From the NCBI RefSeq assembly GCF_900474295.1, contig NZ_UCOB01000025.1:62001-126000 (forward strand): DNA of 64,000 nucleotides, written 5' to 3'. The stretch comes from Synechococcus sp. UW140 (lineage in GTDB: Bacteria; Cyanobacteriota; Cyanobacteriia; PCC-6307; Cyanobiaceae). The translations under genes were made by a program, and so were the position numbers. This document shows, one piece after another, positions 37,596 through 46,243 of this stretch. How positions within the stretch are numbered: position 1 is the stretch's first letter; every line of letters starts with the position of its first letter. The notes under the pieces were generated by a model. That model was not told the origin of the DNA. It made no database searches and was given only the letters and a program-made list of their open reading frames with translations.

Positions 37596-39916
37596 GAGGC
37601 CTCAAGGCGACGGGGCAACGCCTGCTCATAGGTGGATGCCAACGCATCCACCGACAGAGTCAACACAGACTGCCCCTCACAGGTGATGGAGAGCTGATCA
37701 TGATCAGCCACGGATCCCAGTCGCTGCAGCGGAACATCGACAGAGGACAGCAAAGCTTGCCAGTCCTCCCATCGCTCCGATTTCACCGACACCACAATGC
37801 GGGCTCCACCTTCTGCAAACAAACGTCGCTGCAACGACGCCGAAGATGCTCCCAACTTGATCTCAACGCCTTGCCCAGAAGCTAACGACGCTTCCGCCAG
37901 CGTTACCGCCAGACCTCCATCACTGCAGTCATGAGAGGAAGCGAGCAACCCTTGAGCAATGGCTTCACGCACAAGGGCCTGGACGCTGACCTCCAAGCCG
38001 AGATCGATCCGTGGGGGACGACCGGTGAGCAAGCCGTGAATGACACCTTGGTAAGCGCTACCCCCAAACCCGACCCGATCATCCTCAGGCTGCTCACCCG
38101 AGACCCCAAGCATCACAATCGGATCACCGGGCTGACGCCAAGCCATACCGCACACCCGATTGATGTCGTCCACCAAGCCCACCATGCCCACCACAGGAGT
38201 GGGATGAATGGGTGTGAGGATGCCGTCGTCGCCGCGAGTTTCGTTGTAGAGAGAAACGTTGCCTCCAGTCACCGGGGTGTTGAGCGCACGACACGCTTCT
38301 GACAATCCTCGACAAGCCAGGGCGAGCTGCCAATAACCACGATCGGTCTCTGGGGAGGGGAAGTTGAGGTTGTCGGTGACAGCGAGGGGCTCAGCACCGA
38401 CACAACTGAGATTGCGAGCAGACTCAGCCACCGCTGCCATGGCGCCGCGTTCTGGATCAAGAGCCACCCAGCGGTTGGGACAATCGACCGTGGCAGCCAC
38501 TCCGCGCACCGTGGTTTGCAAGGAGGCCTCACCTTGCTGTGGTCGAAGCCGCACCACAGCGGCATCAGCCCCACCGGATGGAACCACGGTGTTGGCCAAA
38601 ACCTGCTGGTCGTACTGGCGATAGACCCAACGCTTACTGGCGATCGTGGGATCATCCAGCAGCTTGAGAAGGTCAGTACCCCAGTCATGGCCAAGAGGCG
38701 CCGGAGGGAGATCGGCATCACACCAGGTCCAGTGCTGCTGGAGATCAGCGGGGGGTTCAGCCAGCAGTTCGTGATGGTTGATCGGGGTGTCCTCCGCCAG
38801 AGCCCGAGAGGGCACCTCAGCAGCAACCTCGCCATGCTGCAACACCCGCACAACCGGTTCCTCCAACACACGACCGACCACAGCAGCCTGAAGGCCCCAG
38901 CGCCGGAAACGTTCCATCAGCGGCTCCTCCCGACCGGCACGCACCACAAACAACATGCGCTCCTGAGATTCGGACAGGAGGTACTCATAAGCAGTCATGC
39001 CCTCTTCACGGGCAGGAACTTTGTCGAGGTCGAGCTCCACACCCACATCCCCCTTCGCAGCCATCTCTGAGCAGCTGCAGGTCAACCCTGCAGCCCCCAT
39101 GTCCTGGGCAGCCACCACATCTCCACTCTGGAACGCCTCCAGACAGGCTTCAATCAAACCTTTCTCTAAAAAAGGATCACCCACCTGAACAGCGGGGCGG
39201 TCATCCAAAGAAGCAGCGCTGAGTTCAGCACTGGCGAAACTGGCTCCACCCATGCCATCACGACCGGTGGTGCTGCCGACATAGACGACGGGATTACCAA
39301 CACCGGAGGCGCCGGACTTGACGATGTCGTCGGTCTCCATCAAGCCCAAAGCCATGGCATTCACCAAGGGATTGCCGCTGTAGGAGGCATCGAACGCCAC
39401 CTCTCCTCCCACGGTGGGCACGCCAACGCAGTTGCCGTAATGGGCGATGCCGGCAACCACACCCTCAACGAGACCGCAGGTGCTGGGTTCCTCCAAGGGC
39501 CCGAAGCGGAGGGCATTGAGCAGGGCGATCGGGCGAGCACCCATGGTGAAGATGTCTCGGAGAATGCCACCCACACCAGTGGCTGCGCCCTGGAAGGGCT
39601 CAACAGCAGAGGGATGGTTGTGGCTTTCGATCTTGAAGGCAAGGCGATGGCCATCGCCTAGATCCACCACTCCTGCGTTTTCTCCGGGACCCACCAAGAT
39701 GCGCGGTCCTTCCGTGGGGAAACCACTGAGCAGAGGCCGGGAATTGCGATAACAGCAGTGCTCCGACCACATCACGCCAAACATCCCCAGCTCCGCACGG
39801 TTGGGATCTCGACCAAGACGACGCTGAATCTCCAGGTAATCGTCCTCGGTAAGTCCCTCCTGGCGGAGAGCGGCGGCCACATCAAACGGCATTGCCGATT
39901 CAAGGGACTGGACCAC
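37592..39916 (-). CDS. purL: phosphoribosylformylglycinamidine synthase, large subunit
   Basis: PurL makes FGAM from FGAR using ATP and ammonia from the PurQ subunit. At 774 aa it is the small type that needs separate PurS and PurQ, neither of which is in the window. Typical segments are [18 protein letters not shown], the Mg/ATP-binding [18 protein letters not shown] and [18 protein letters not shown], and the second-half [18 protein letters not shown]. The start may be the GTG at 39916 or an internal ATG eight codons in. It is coupled to purF by a 4-nt overlap. Confidence 0.96.
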   Translation of the reverse strand: MVQSLESAMPFDVAAALRQEGLTEDDYLEIQRRLGRDPNRAELGMFGVMWSEHCCYRNSRPLLSGFPTEGPRILVGPGENAGVVDLGDGHRLAFKIESHNHPSAVEPFQGAATGVGGILRDIFTMGARPIALLNALRFGPLEEPSTCGLVEGVVAGIAHYGNCVGVPTVGGEVAFDASYSGNPLVNAMALGLMETDDIVKSGASGVGNPVVYVGSTTGRDGMGGASFASAELSAASLDDRPAVQVGDPFLEKGLIEACLEAFQSGDVVAAQDMGAAGLTCSCSEMAAKGDVGVELDLDKVPAREEGMTAYEYLLSESQERMLFVVRAGREEPLMERFRRWGLQAAVVGRVLEEPVVRVLQHGEVAAEVPSRALAEDTPINHHELLAEPPADLQQHWTWCDADLPPAPLGHDWGTDLLKLLDDPTIASKRWVYRQYDQQVLANTVVPSGGADAAVVRLRPQQGEASLQTTVRGVAATVDCPNRWVALDPERGAMAAVAESARNLSCVGAEPLAVTDNLNFPSPETDRGYWQLALACRGLSEACRALNTPVTGGNVSLYNETRGDDGILTPIHPTPVVGMVGLVDDINRVCGMAWRQPGDPIVMLGVSGEQPEDDRVGFGGSAYQGVIHGLLTGRPPRIDLGLEVSVQALVREAIAQGLLASSHDCSDGGLAVTLAEASLASGQGVEIKLGASSASLQRRLFAEGGARIVVSVKSERWEDWQALLSSVDVPLQRLGSVADHDQLSITCEGQSVLTLSVDALASTYEQALPRRLEAS

Positions 39917-39957
39917 AGGGTGGATTTCAGCTTCTACCAGTGTTGCCGACTGTGGTC

Positions 39958-40857
39958 TCAGACCCAGGGATCAGAATCCGACTCCTCCAGCGGATCTGGA
40001 GCGGACGAATGGGGGGGACCCCGGCGAGGTCGCCTGGAGCGAGGGGGATCATCTCTCCAATCAGACTCATCCCAACCATTGAGAGGATCATCACGATCCT
40101 CATTGAGAGACTCGAGAGGCGACGCAAATCCAGCTGTCTGATCCCGATCGGACTCAGGTGCCGCGGCATAGGAACCCTGCCAATCACCGGAGTCATCCCA
40201 ATGTTCTGGATTGGCCTGATCACGCTCCACCCAACCAGCGGTGCCATCCCAAGGAGGCTCTTCCAGCCAGCCTTCCAAGCGCTCACCGGCCCGATCTCCA
40301 ATTTGCTGAATCTGCTCACGCCAATGCTTGGATCGACGCAGCAGGTCCTGACGGACGCTTGAGCGTGCAAGCGGTAGGTCATCGAGAGCAGAGAGCCCGG
40401 TGGTGACCAACCCCGGCTGCTGATCGAGAATCCGATCCGTCGTCAACCGCCAGCGACTGCTACCAGGAAGACGCGGATCGCTTCGAGACACGAGGTAGTG
40501 GAGGATCTTGCCGGTGGCAGGCACGAACGTGAGATCGGCAATCTGACCAAGACGCTCACCATGCCGATCCACCAAATCAGCATCAATCAGAGTCGGAAGC
40601 CGCTCCAAGGTGAGCTGATCACTGACCGAGGGAAGCCCTTTCACAAACACTTCCTGGTCGGTGATGCCACGCCATTGATCCAGACGCCAAACATCCCGAC
40701 TGTTGCGAAGGGCAGAAGGACGGCTCACCCAACCAAGCAATCGATGCACTGGCGGATGCATCCAAGCCATCACACCAGCTCCATGATCGATACCCTGATC
40801 ACAACGCACCCTGTGGTGCAGCAGATCACTCAACAGGACCTGATCCGGAAGCTCCAC
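39958..40857 (-). CDS. PRC-barrel domain protein (299 aa)
   Basis: The start is GTG at 40857. Residues about 75-140 form a PRC-barrel (DQEVFVKGL, then [20 protein letters not shown] and [13 protein letters not shown]), a small fold that binds RNA or proteins, as in RimM and photosystem reaction centre H subunits. The C-terminal third (about 215-299) is acidic, Asp/Ser/Pro/Arg-rich and probably disordered. The gene always sits next to dnaN in picocyanobacteria as I recall, but no function is known. It follows dnaN by 21 nt. Confidence 0.85.
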   Translation of the reverse strand: MELPDQVLLSDLLHHRVRCDQGIDHGAGVMAWMHPPVHRLLGWVSRPSALRNSRDVWRLDQWRGITDQEVFVKGLPSVSDQLTLERLPTLIDADLVDRHGERLGQIADLTFVPATGKILHYLVSRSDPRLPGSSRWRLTTDRILDQQPGLVTTGLSALDDLPLARSSVRQDLLRRSKHWREQIQQIGDRAGERLEGWLEEPPWDGTAGWVERDQANPEHWDDSGDWQGSYAAAPESDRDQTAGFASPLESLNEDRDDPLNGWDESDWRDDPPRSRRPRRGPPHSSAPDPLEESDSDPWV

Positions 40858-40878
40858 GGTGACGGTCGTTCGAGGGTG

Positions 40879-42054
40879 TCAATTGCGGATCTGAACGGGC
40901 ATCACCAGATAGGTGAAGCCTGCTGCATTATCGGCGGGTGTGAGGATCGCCGGGGTGGTTGGGGCATTGCACTGGAGCGAGATCCGATCTCCTTCCATGG
41001 CTTTGAGGCCATCGAGGACATAGCGCACATTGAAGGCAATCTGCACAGCCTCTCCAGTGAGCGTGGCAGGTAGTGATTCCGATCCACTACCCACATCCTG
41101 TGCATCAGCACTGATCTGCACCAGACCCGCAGTGGGATCCGTGCTGATCCTCACCACATTGTTGTGCTGATCAGCAAGCACAGCCACCCGTTCCAAGGCC
41201 GCCATGAATGGACGGCGTTCCAAATCAATCGTGCGGGTGAACCCATCGGGGATGAGCTGCCGATAATTCGGATAGGTGCCTTCCAGGGTGCGGCTCGTGA
41301 CCATCTGGTCAGCAGCGAGCACAACCACCTGGCCGCGGTCATAAAAGAGCGTGACTGGATCATCACTTTTCCAGCCAGCAATCAGACGTTCCACCTCACG
41401 CAAGGAACGAGCTGGCAGGGTAACGGCAAGAGATCCATCGTCAGAAGTCATCCCCTCCGCTGATCCAGCGGCCGTTGGATCGTCCTGTAACGCATCCTTC
41501 ACCGTCAGCACGGCAAGGCGGTGGCCATCGGTAGACGCCGCTTCGAGATGACGCCCTTCAAAGCGGAGGTGAACACCGGTGAGGAGCTGTTTTGCTTCGT
41601 CAGCGCTACTCGCAAACAACGTTCCTCGCAGAGCCTGAACCAGCGAGACTGCATCCACACGCAGAGCGGTGCCGTTTTCAACCAGCGGCAGATCAGGAAA
41701 TTCATCAGCCGGCATAGCGCGCATTTGGTAGCTGCCGCTCAAGCTGGTGAGCTCGACCTGCTCGGATGCTTCATCCGTGGCCAGGGTGATTGGTGAATCA
41801 ACAGAAAGCCGTGAAACGATCTCACCTAGCAAACGGGCAGGCAGTGTCACGGCGCCGCTCGCTTCAACCGATGCCGATAGCGAAGTCTGAATGCCGAGAT
41901 TGAGATCAAATCCGGTCAGGCTGAGGCGACCCGTGCCTGCATCGGCAGTGAGCAGAACATTGGCAAGCACGGGGTGGGTTGGGCGAGATGCCACAGCACG
42001 GCTTACCAGTTGGAGGGCTGTATTGAGCTCCGCCTGGGAACAGACCAGTTTCAT
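40879..42054 (-). CDS. dnaN: DNA polymerase III beta sliding clamp
   Basis: DnaN is the ring that tethers the replicative polymerase. The ATG at 42054 gives MKLVCSQAELNTALQLVSRA and 391 aa, the cyanobacterial size; the frame stays open 16 codons upstream without conservation. Three clamp domains are present, ending YLVMPVQIRN, close to the consensus C-terminal MPMRL region that lines the ligand pocket. It is transcribed away from the candidate origin at 42055-42465. In marine Synechococcus genomes dnaN is conventionally gene 1. Confidence 0.97.
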   Translation of the reverse strand: MKLVCSQAELNTALQLVSRAVASRPTHPVLANVLLTADAGTGRLSLTGFDLNLGIQTSLSASVEASGAVTLPARLLGEIVSRLSVDSPITLATDEASEQVELTSLSGSYQMRAMPADEFPDLPLVENGTALRVDAVSLVQALRGTLFASSADEAKQLLTGVHLRFEGRHLEAASTDGHRLAVLTVKDALQDDPTAAGSAEGMTSDDGSLAVTLPARSLREVERLIAGWKSDDPVTLFYDRGQVVVLAADQMVTSRTLEGTYPNYRQLIPDGFTRTIDLERRPFMAALERVAVLADQHNNVVRISTDPTAGLVQISADAQDVGSGSESLPATLTGEAVQIAFNVRYVLDGLKAMEGDRISLQCNAPTTPAILTPADNAAGFTYLVMPVQIRN

Positions 42055-42155
42055 GGAGTCAACGTCCCGACCAAGTGTCCTGAGGAGCTCCCACGGTTTC
42101 ACAGGCTGAGGAGATGTGCAACGGCAAGAGCATCTGGATCGGCATCATCCGTCTC

Positions 42156-42190
42156 TTGGATTTGATGATTTTTAAAACCAAACAAAACAG
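42156..42190. other. A/T-rich tract, candidate DNA unwinding element
   Basis: This 35-base tract has only about ten G or C, in a G+C-rich genome, and lies immediately beside the DnaA-like boxes on the dnaN side. That is the expected position of a DNA unwinding element in a bacterial origin. Confidence 0.5.
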
Positions 42191-42201
42191 CCGTAGTCGG
42201 T

Positions 42202-42331
42202 CCTGGGGAAAGCGTGGAAAACCGTTCAGAATCCAGTTGGATCCTGATTGGTTGCTTTCACAGGCCTGGGGAAGTGGCTTCAGCGAATGCGGAGAACCTC
42301 TCGTTTTGCACAGCTTCCACAACCTGGGGAA
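42202..42331 (+). repeat. three spaced copies of CCTGGGGAA
   Basis: Exact 9-base copies lie at 42202-42210, 42265-42273 and 42323-42331, with 63 and 58 bases between successive starts, about six helical turns and a little less. The first and third extend to CCTGGGGAAAG. The reverse complement contains TTTCCCCA, one base from the TTTCCACA core of a DnaA box, so they may be weak DnaA sites or sites for another origin-binding protein. Confidence 0.6.
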
Positions 42332-42376
42332 AGAATCCCTTGTCGAAGCGGGGGGAGTTGGCAGGCGTTTTCCACC
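42213..42376. promoter_or_regulatory. cluster of DnaA-box-like 9-mers
   Basis: Relative to TTTTCCACA, the sites are: 42213-42221 minus TTTTCCACG (one mismatch), 42304-42312 plus TTTTGCACA (one), 42313-42321 plus GCTTCCACA (two, directly abutting the former) and 42368-42376 plus TTTTCCACC (one). Four such sites within 164 bases are more than I expect by chance at this base composition, but this was not tested. Confidence 0.55.
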
Positions 42377-42465
42377 ATTTTTTGGTGGCTTTTCTGGCGT
42401 CTTCCGCAGCCGCTTTGTCGGCTGGTTCGCCGAAGAGCAACCTCCAAGAGGGACGTTGACCCATC

Positions 42466-42488
42466 AAAAAGCCCCTACGCAGAGGGGC
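42466..42488 (-). terminator. rho-independent terminator of thrC
   Basis: GCCCCT (42471-42476) pairs with AGGGGC (42483-42488) around a 6-nt loop. On the minus strand five T follow (AAAAA at 42466-42470 on the plus strand). It lies 32 nt past the thrC stop and would shield the origin region from thrC transcription. Confidence 0.85.
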
Positions 42489-42520
42489 CAGATCGAGAGA
42501 TTGATCCAGAGCCGCTCGGC

Positions 42521-43579
42521 TCAGAAACCCATCACCTTGGCGACCGTGTCGAGATTGGGATCCAGATCGGTATGGAAGGCTGCGTCGTTGTTGTTGATCG
42601 CACAGTCTGGATCCTTGAGCCCATTGCCGGTCAGTACACACACCACCGTGGCGCCTTCAGGCACTTCAGCAGCCCGCTTCAGTAAACCTGCGACGGAGGC
42701 AGCGCTGGCTGGTTCGCAGAAGATCCCTTCTTGGCCACCCAGCAGCTTGTAGGCCTCGATGATTTCAGCGTCCGTCACGTCGAGGAAGGCTCCGTTGCTG
42801 CCTTCGCGGGCGGCGAGTGCCTTGGCTCGGTTCACTGGGTTACCGATTCGGATCGCGGTGGCGATCGTGTTGGGATCCTCCACGGTGGTGTTGTGGACGA
42901 GAGGAGCTGATCCGCTGGCCTGGAAACCCATCATTCGGGGCAGTGTGCGGCTGTGGCCGGCCTGGTAGTACTCCTGGAAGCCCATCCAATACGCCGTGAT
43001 GTTGCCGGCATTCCCCATCGGAATGCAAAGCCAGTCGGGGGCATCTCCAAGGGCATCAATGACCTCAAAAGCAGCGGTTTTTTGACCCTGCAGACGGTAG
43101 GGGTTCACCGAGTTCACCAGGGTGACCGGATAGCTTTCGGCTGCTTCCCTCACGATGTCGAGAGCACGGTCGAAGTTGCCACGGATCGCCAGGACCTCAG
43201 CTCCGTAGACGAGAGCCTGGGCCAGTTTTCCCTGGGCGACATAGCCATCTGGGATTAAGACAAATGCCCGCATCCCGGCACGCCTTGCATAGGCGGCTGC
43301 AGCTGCGGACGTGTTGCCAGTGCTGGCGCAGATCACTGCTTCACAGCCGACTTCCTTGGCTTTGCTGATTGCCATGGTCATGCCCCGGTCTTTGAAGGAG
43401 CCGGTGGGGTTGAGACCGTCGTATTTGACGAACACCTTGACGCCTCGACCAATCCGTTCGGCAACAGAAGGGACGGGAATGAGGGGAGTGGCACCTTCAT
43501 GCAGGGTCACCACCGGCGTGGCATCTGAAACCGGCAACCAGCCTCGATAGGCTTCAATCAGGCCGGGCCAGTCCTGCAT
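42521..43579 (-). CDS. thrC: threonine synthase
   Basis: ThrC converts O-phosphohomoserine to threonine with pyridoxal phosphate. I prefer the ATG at 43579 (MQDWPGLIEAYRGWLP, 352 aa); a GTG at 43627 would add 16 residues. The PLP lysine is in NPTGSFKDRGMT (Lys63 from this start), the phosphate loop is MGNAGNITAYW, and CEPASAASVAGLLK is conserved. The short length fits the bacterial/plastid-type shorter class. It ends in its own terminator beside the origin candidate. Confidence 0.95.
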   Translation of the reverse strand: MQDWPGLIEAYRGWLPVSDATPVVTLHEGATPLIPVPSVAERIGRGVKVFVKYDGLNPTGSFKDRGMTMAISKAKEVGCEAVICASTGNTSAAAAAYARRAGMRAFVLIPDGYVAQGKLAQALVYGAEVLAIRGNFDRALDIVREAAESYPVTLVNSVNPYRLQGQKTAAFEVIDALGDAPDWLCIPMGNAGNITAYWMGFQEYYQAGHSRTLPRMMGFQASGSAPLVHNTTVEDPNTIATAIRIGNPVNRAKALAAREGSNGAFLDVTDAEIIEAYKLLGGQEGIFCEPASAASVAGLLKRAAEVPEGATVVCVLTGNGLKDPDCAINNNDAAFHTDLDPNLDTVAKVMGF

Positions 43580-43661
43580 TACGGGTCCGGTGATCAGACG
43601 CCTGCGAAGGTTCTGCAGCAGAGACACCGGCGAATGGCAAGGGACCAGAGGAATCTATGTC

Positions 43662-44276
43662 TCAGGGTTGGGCGTCCTTCAGGCCGTCGAGTGGGGATTC
43701 TGAGAAGAATTGCACCAGACCTGAAATTGATTGAGCCTTTTCAATCACTGCCATCAACGCCGGGATGTTGACCTCCATCACTTCAGCCGGGTAGGCCTCT
43801 AGAAACTTGATGGCTGTTAGGCCTCCGTCTCCGATTTGTAGGCCGTTGATCACTCCGGCTCTGATTGCAGGCACGCTCACTTCCGGTGCAGGAACCATCA
43901 GCGGATAGATGATTCGCGCCACCCGGCGGATGATCACATCACCGATTCGCGTCGACATCAGGCGACTGGTGAGTACAAGGGGCAGATTCAGTTCCTGATT
44001 GAGCAGTTTGGCCACGTCTTCAGGATCCTGTTTGCTCAGGCGGAGGATATCCACCATCAGTCCTCTGGGCTTACCGGTCTCAGCCAGGTAGGCAAGATCG
44101 GCCACGGAGATCGAACGACGAAAGGCTCCACTCACCAGGGCAACATCCTTGGCGGCCTGGCTGGGTGGGCTGACGATGGCACCAAGGCCGGTCAGAGTTA
44201 CTCCCACGCCAGTGAACAGTGCCAGCAGCCGGCGGCGACGCGTCTTGGACGAATGATTCACAGCTGACTGGCGCAT
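43662..44276 (-). CDS. exported DUF1400-like protein (204 aa)
   Basis: The N-terminus is a strongly basic start (RRRR around residue 15) with a hydrophobic core and a likely cleavage after SQAA (about 42). The mature part contains FRRSISVADLAYLAETGKP and LNQELNLPLVLTSRLMST, which match my memory of the cyanobacterial DUF1400 domain, usually the N-terminal cap of alpha/beta hydrolases. Here the hydrolase part is missing. The protein would be periplasmic or lumenal. It ends 34 nt before the thrC region on the same strand. The function is unknown. Confidence 0.8.
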   Translation of the reverse strand: MRQSAVNHSSKTRRRRLLALFTGVGVTLTGLGAIVSPPSQAAKDVALVSGAFRRSISVADLAYLAETGKPRGLMVDILRLSKQDPEDVAKLLNQELNLPLVLTSRLMSTRIGDVIIRRVARIIYPLMVPAPEVSVPAIRAGVINGLQIGDGGLTAIKFLEAYPAEVMEVNIPALMAVIEKAQSISGLVQFFSESPLDGLKDAQP

Positions 44277-44299
44277 GGCCTTTTCTTTGTCTGTGAAAT

Positions 44300-46168
44300 T
44301 TAGGCAGGGATTCCAGCTGCAACCTTCACTAGGCGGACAACTCCGCGTTCGGCCAGTCCCTTCGCTACTTGTGCTCCCATCCGGCGGGCATCCGGTTCGC
44401 GTATTAATCGCGGCAGACGTTTGAGGACAAGATCGGGGCTGAAGCCCGGTAATTGCTGCAACACGATCAGGAGTTGCCGGATTGGTTCGAGGTCAAGCAA
44501 CTGTTCTTGTTCGATGCCCCAGCTGGTCGTGTTGCTGATCAGCGCTGGTTGCAGAGCGCGCGGAAGTTGGCGTCCGAGACGTTGAACGGTCAGCCAGCCA
44601 AGAGCATCGAGTCGCTCCACCACGGCCTCCACCAACTGGGTACGCAACATGCCGCCGTTGGCGGAGAAAAGAAAATCCAGCACTTGATCCAGAAGGGTGT
44701 CTAAATCGAGTTGGGCCTGACTGGCTGCACTGGCCACCAGATTCTCCAGCCGAGTCCAGCGGAAGGCTTCACCGTCGAACAGCATTTCCTTGAGGCTTTG
44801 ACGCAGCTGGGGATCCGGGTCCTCCATCAGGCGCTGGGCGAAATATGGATAGGCGGCCCCAAGAATTTTGAACTCTGGATCCACACTCAGGGCAATGCCC
44901 TCCAGCGTGACCAATGAGCGGATGATCAGGGCGTAATAGGGCGGCACCCGGAATGGGAATTTGTACATCACCCCCGACATGTCGTCGGTGACGCTCTTGA
45001 AGTCCATGCGGTTGACCCCCATTTCCAGGGCTTGGCTGAACACCGATTCGAAGGCCGGAACGATCGGTTCGAGATTCACATCTTCAGCGAGGAAACCGAG
45101 GGTGACGAAATCTTTGGAGAGCTGAGCGAAATTGCGGTTCACCAGGTGCACAACAGCCTGGATTAAGCCGGTGCGCGATTCTCGGCTCACCTCACTCATC
45201 ATTCCGAAATCGAGATAGCAGAGGCGGCCGTCCTCGAGGGCTAGCAGGTTGCCTGGGTGTGGATCGGCATGGAAAAAACCATGTTCCAGTAATTGCTGCA
45301 GGCTGCAGCTCACGCCCACTTCGACCATGTCATCTGGATCGATGCCGAGGGCGCGCACGGCACTGAGATTGGTCAGTTTCACGCCGTCAATCCACTCCAT
45401 CGTCAGCACCCGGCGACTGGTGGAGTCCTGATAGATGGCAGGAACGGCGATGCGCGGATTTTGGTGGTGCAGTTCGCGGAATCGTTCGGCGTTCGCTGCC
45501 TCGTTCAAGTAGTCCATCTCTTCGAACACCCGTCGACCTAGTTCGTCGATCAGAGCCACCAGATCACTGCGGATTAGGCCGATATTGCTGTTCAGCCAGG
45601 CGGCGATATTCCTAACGATGTAGAGATCCAGAGTGATTTGCTCGCGTAGACCCGGTCGTTGCACCTTCACAGCGACGGCCTGGCCGCTCATCAGCACACC
45701 GCGGTGCACCTGGCCGAGAGAGGCCGCGGAAATTGGCTCACGCTCGAGATCCTTGAAAATTTCTTCGATTGGAGCGCCAAGGTCCTCTTCGATGCACGCC
45801 ATCGCCAGATCACTGTCGAATCCAGGCAGTTGATCTTGTAGTTGGGCTAGTTCCTCCAGCAGAACGGGGGGAATGATGTCTGGACGCGTGGACAAGGCCT
45901 GTCCAGCCTTAATAAAGGCAGGCCCCAGTTCGACCAACAGTTCGGCGCATTCTTTTGCACGGTTACGGGCTCGTTCAGGACTCTTCAACAGACCCAGAAC
46001 CCAATCAGTCGCTAATCCCAGCAGAAGTAGGCCGATGGGTAATAGGGTTTGCCACAGCCTTCGCAGCAGCCGTTGGGGGTGACCGGCATAAATGCGTGTG
46101 ATCGCAGCTGGGTCATAGCTGAGCAGACCAGCGGCTTCGATGAAATCACCTAGTTCCTGTTCGATCAC
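44300..46168 (-). CDS. ABC1/UbiB-family atypical kinase
   Basis: This 622-aa protein belongs to the ADCK/UbiB kinase-like family, which supports quinone and prenyl-lipid metabolism in bacteria, mitochondria and plastids. Visible are the atypical N-terminal KxGQ region (AFIKAGQALSTRPDIIPP), Ala/Lys nucleotide segment AVKVQRPG, EMDYLNEAANAERF, catalytic loop FFHADPHPGNLLAL and YLDFGMMSE in place of DFG. The C-terminal third is helical with one possible membrane region. Cyanobacteria have several paralogues, and which quinone or lipid this one serves is not clear. Confidence 0.92.
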   Translation of the reverse strand: MIEQELGDFIEAAGLLSYDPAAITRIYAGHPQRLLRRLWQTLLPIGLLLLGLATDWVLGLLKSPERARNRAKECAELLVELGPAFIKAGQALSTRPDIIPPVLLEELAQLQDQLPGFDSDLAMACIEEDLGAPIEEIFKDLEREPISAASLGQVHRGVLMSGQAVAVKVQRPGLREQITLDLYIVRNIAAWLNSNIGLIRSDLVALIDELGRRVFEEMDYLNEAANAERFRELHHQNPRIAVPAIYQDSTSRRVLTMEWIDGVKLTNLSAVRALGIDPDDMVEVGVSCSLQQLLEHGFFHADPHPGNLLALEDGRLCYLDFGMMSEVSRESRTGLIQAVVHLVNRNFAQLSKDFVTLGFLAEDVNLEPIVPAFESVFSQALEMGVNRMDFKSVTDDMSGVMYKFPFRVPPYYALIIRSLVTLEGIALSVDPEFKILGAAYPYFAQRLMEDPDPQLRQSLKEMLFDGEAFRWTRLENLVASAASQAQLDLDTLLDQVLDFLFSANGGMLRTQLVEAVVERLDALGWLTVQRLGRQLPRALQPALISNTTSWGIEQEQLLDLEPIRQLLIVLQQLPGFSPDLVLKRLPRLIREPDARRMGAQVAKGLAERGVVRLVKVAAGIPA

Positions 46169-46243
46169 AGCCGGCGTTGGCAGTGACCCCCTTCTAAACG
46201 AGCTGAGCAGCCGCTACGGTCAATCCGATCACCAGGAGCTGCC

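Larger units (their letters stand above)
42055..42465. other. oriC: candidate chromosomal replication origin (oriC)
   Basis: This is the only gene-free stretch over 300 bases in the window, between the dnaN start and the thrC terminator. It contains an A/T-rich tract (42156-42190), DnaA-box-like 9-mers close to the cyanobacterial TTTTCCACA (42213-42221 minus, 42304-42312, 42313-42321 and 42368-42376 plus), three copies of CCTGGGGAA and two copies of TTTCACAGGC (42097-42106, 42256-42265). A 6-bp hairpin CCACCA/TGGTGG (42372-42388) overlaps the last box. Published work on Synechococcus elongatus placed the putative origin beside dnaN, and gene direction here largely diverges from this point. 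No box is a perfect match. Confidence 0.65.

Noticed and set aside
39917-39957. Riboswitch search upstream of purL, and likewise near queG and thiL.
   Set aside because: The gaps are too short, and no purine, preQ1, TPP or glutamine-RNA signature is visible.
46169-46243. LexA-box search upstream of recN, and likewise upstream of uvrA.
   Set aside because: No sequence close to RGTACNNNDGTWCB is present in either gap.
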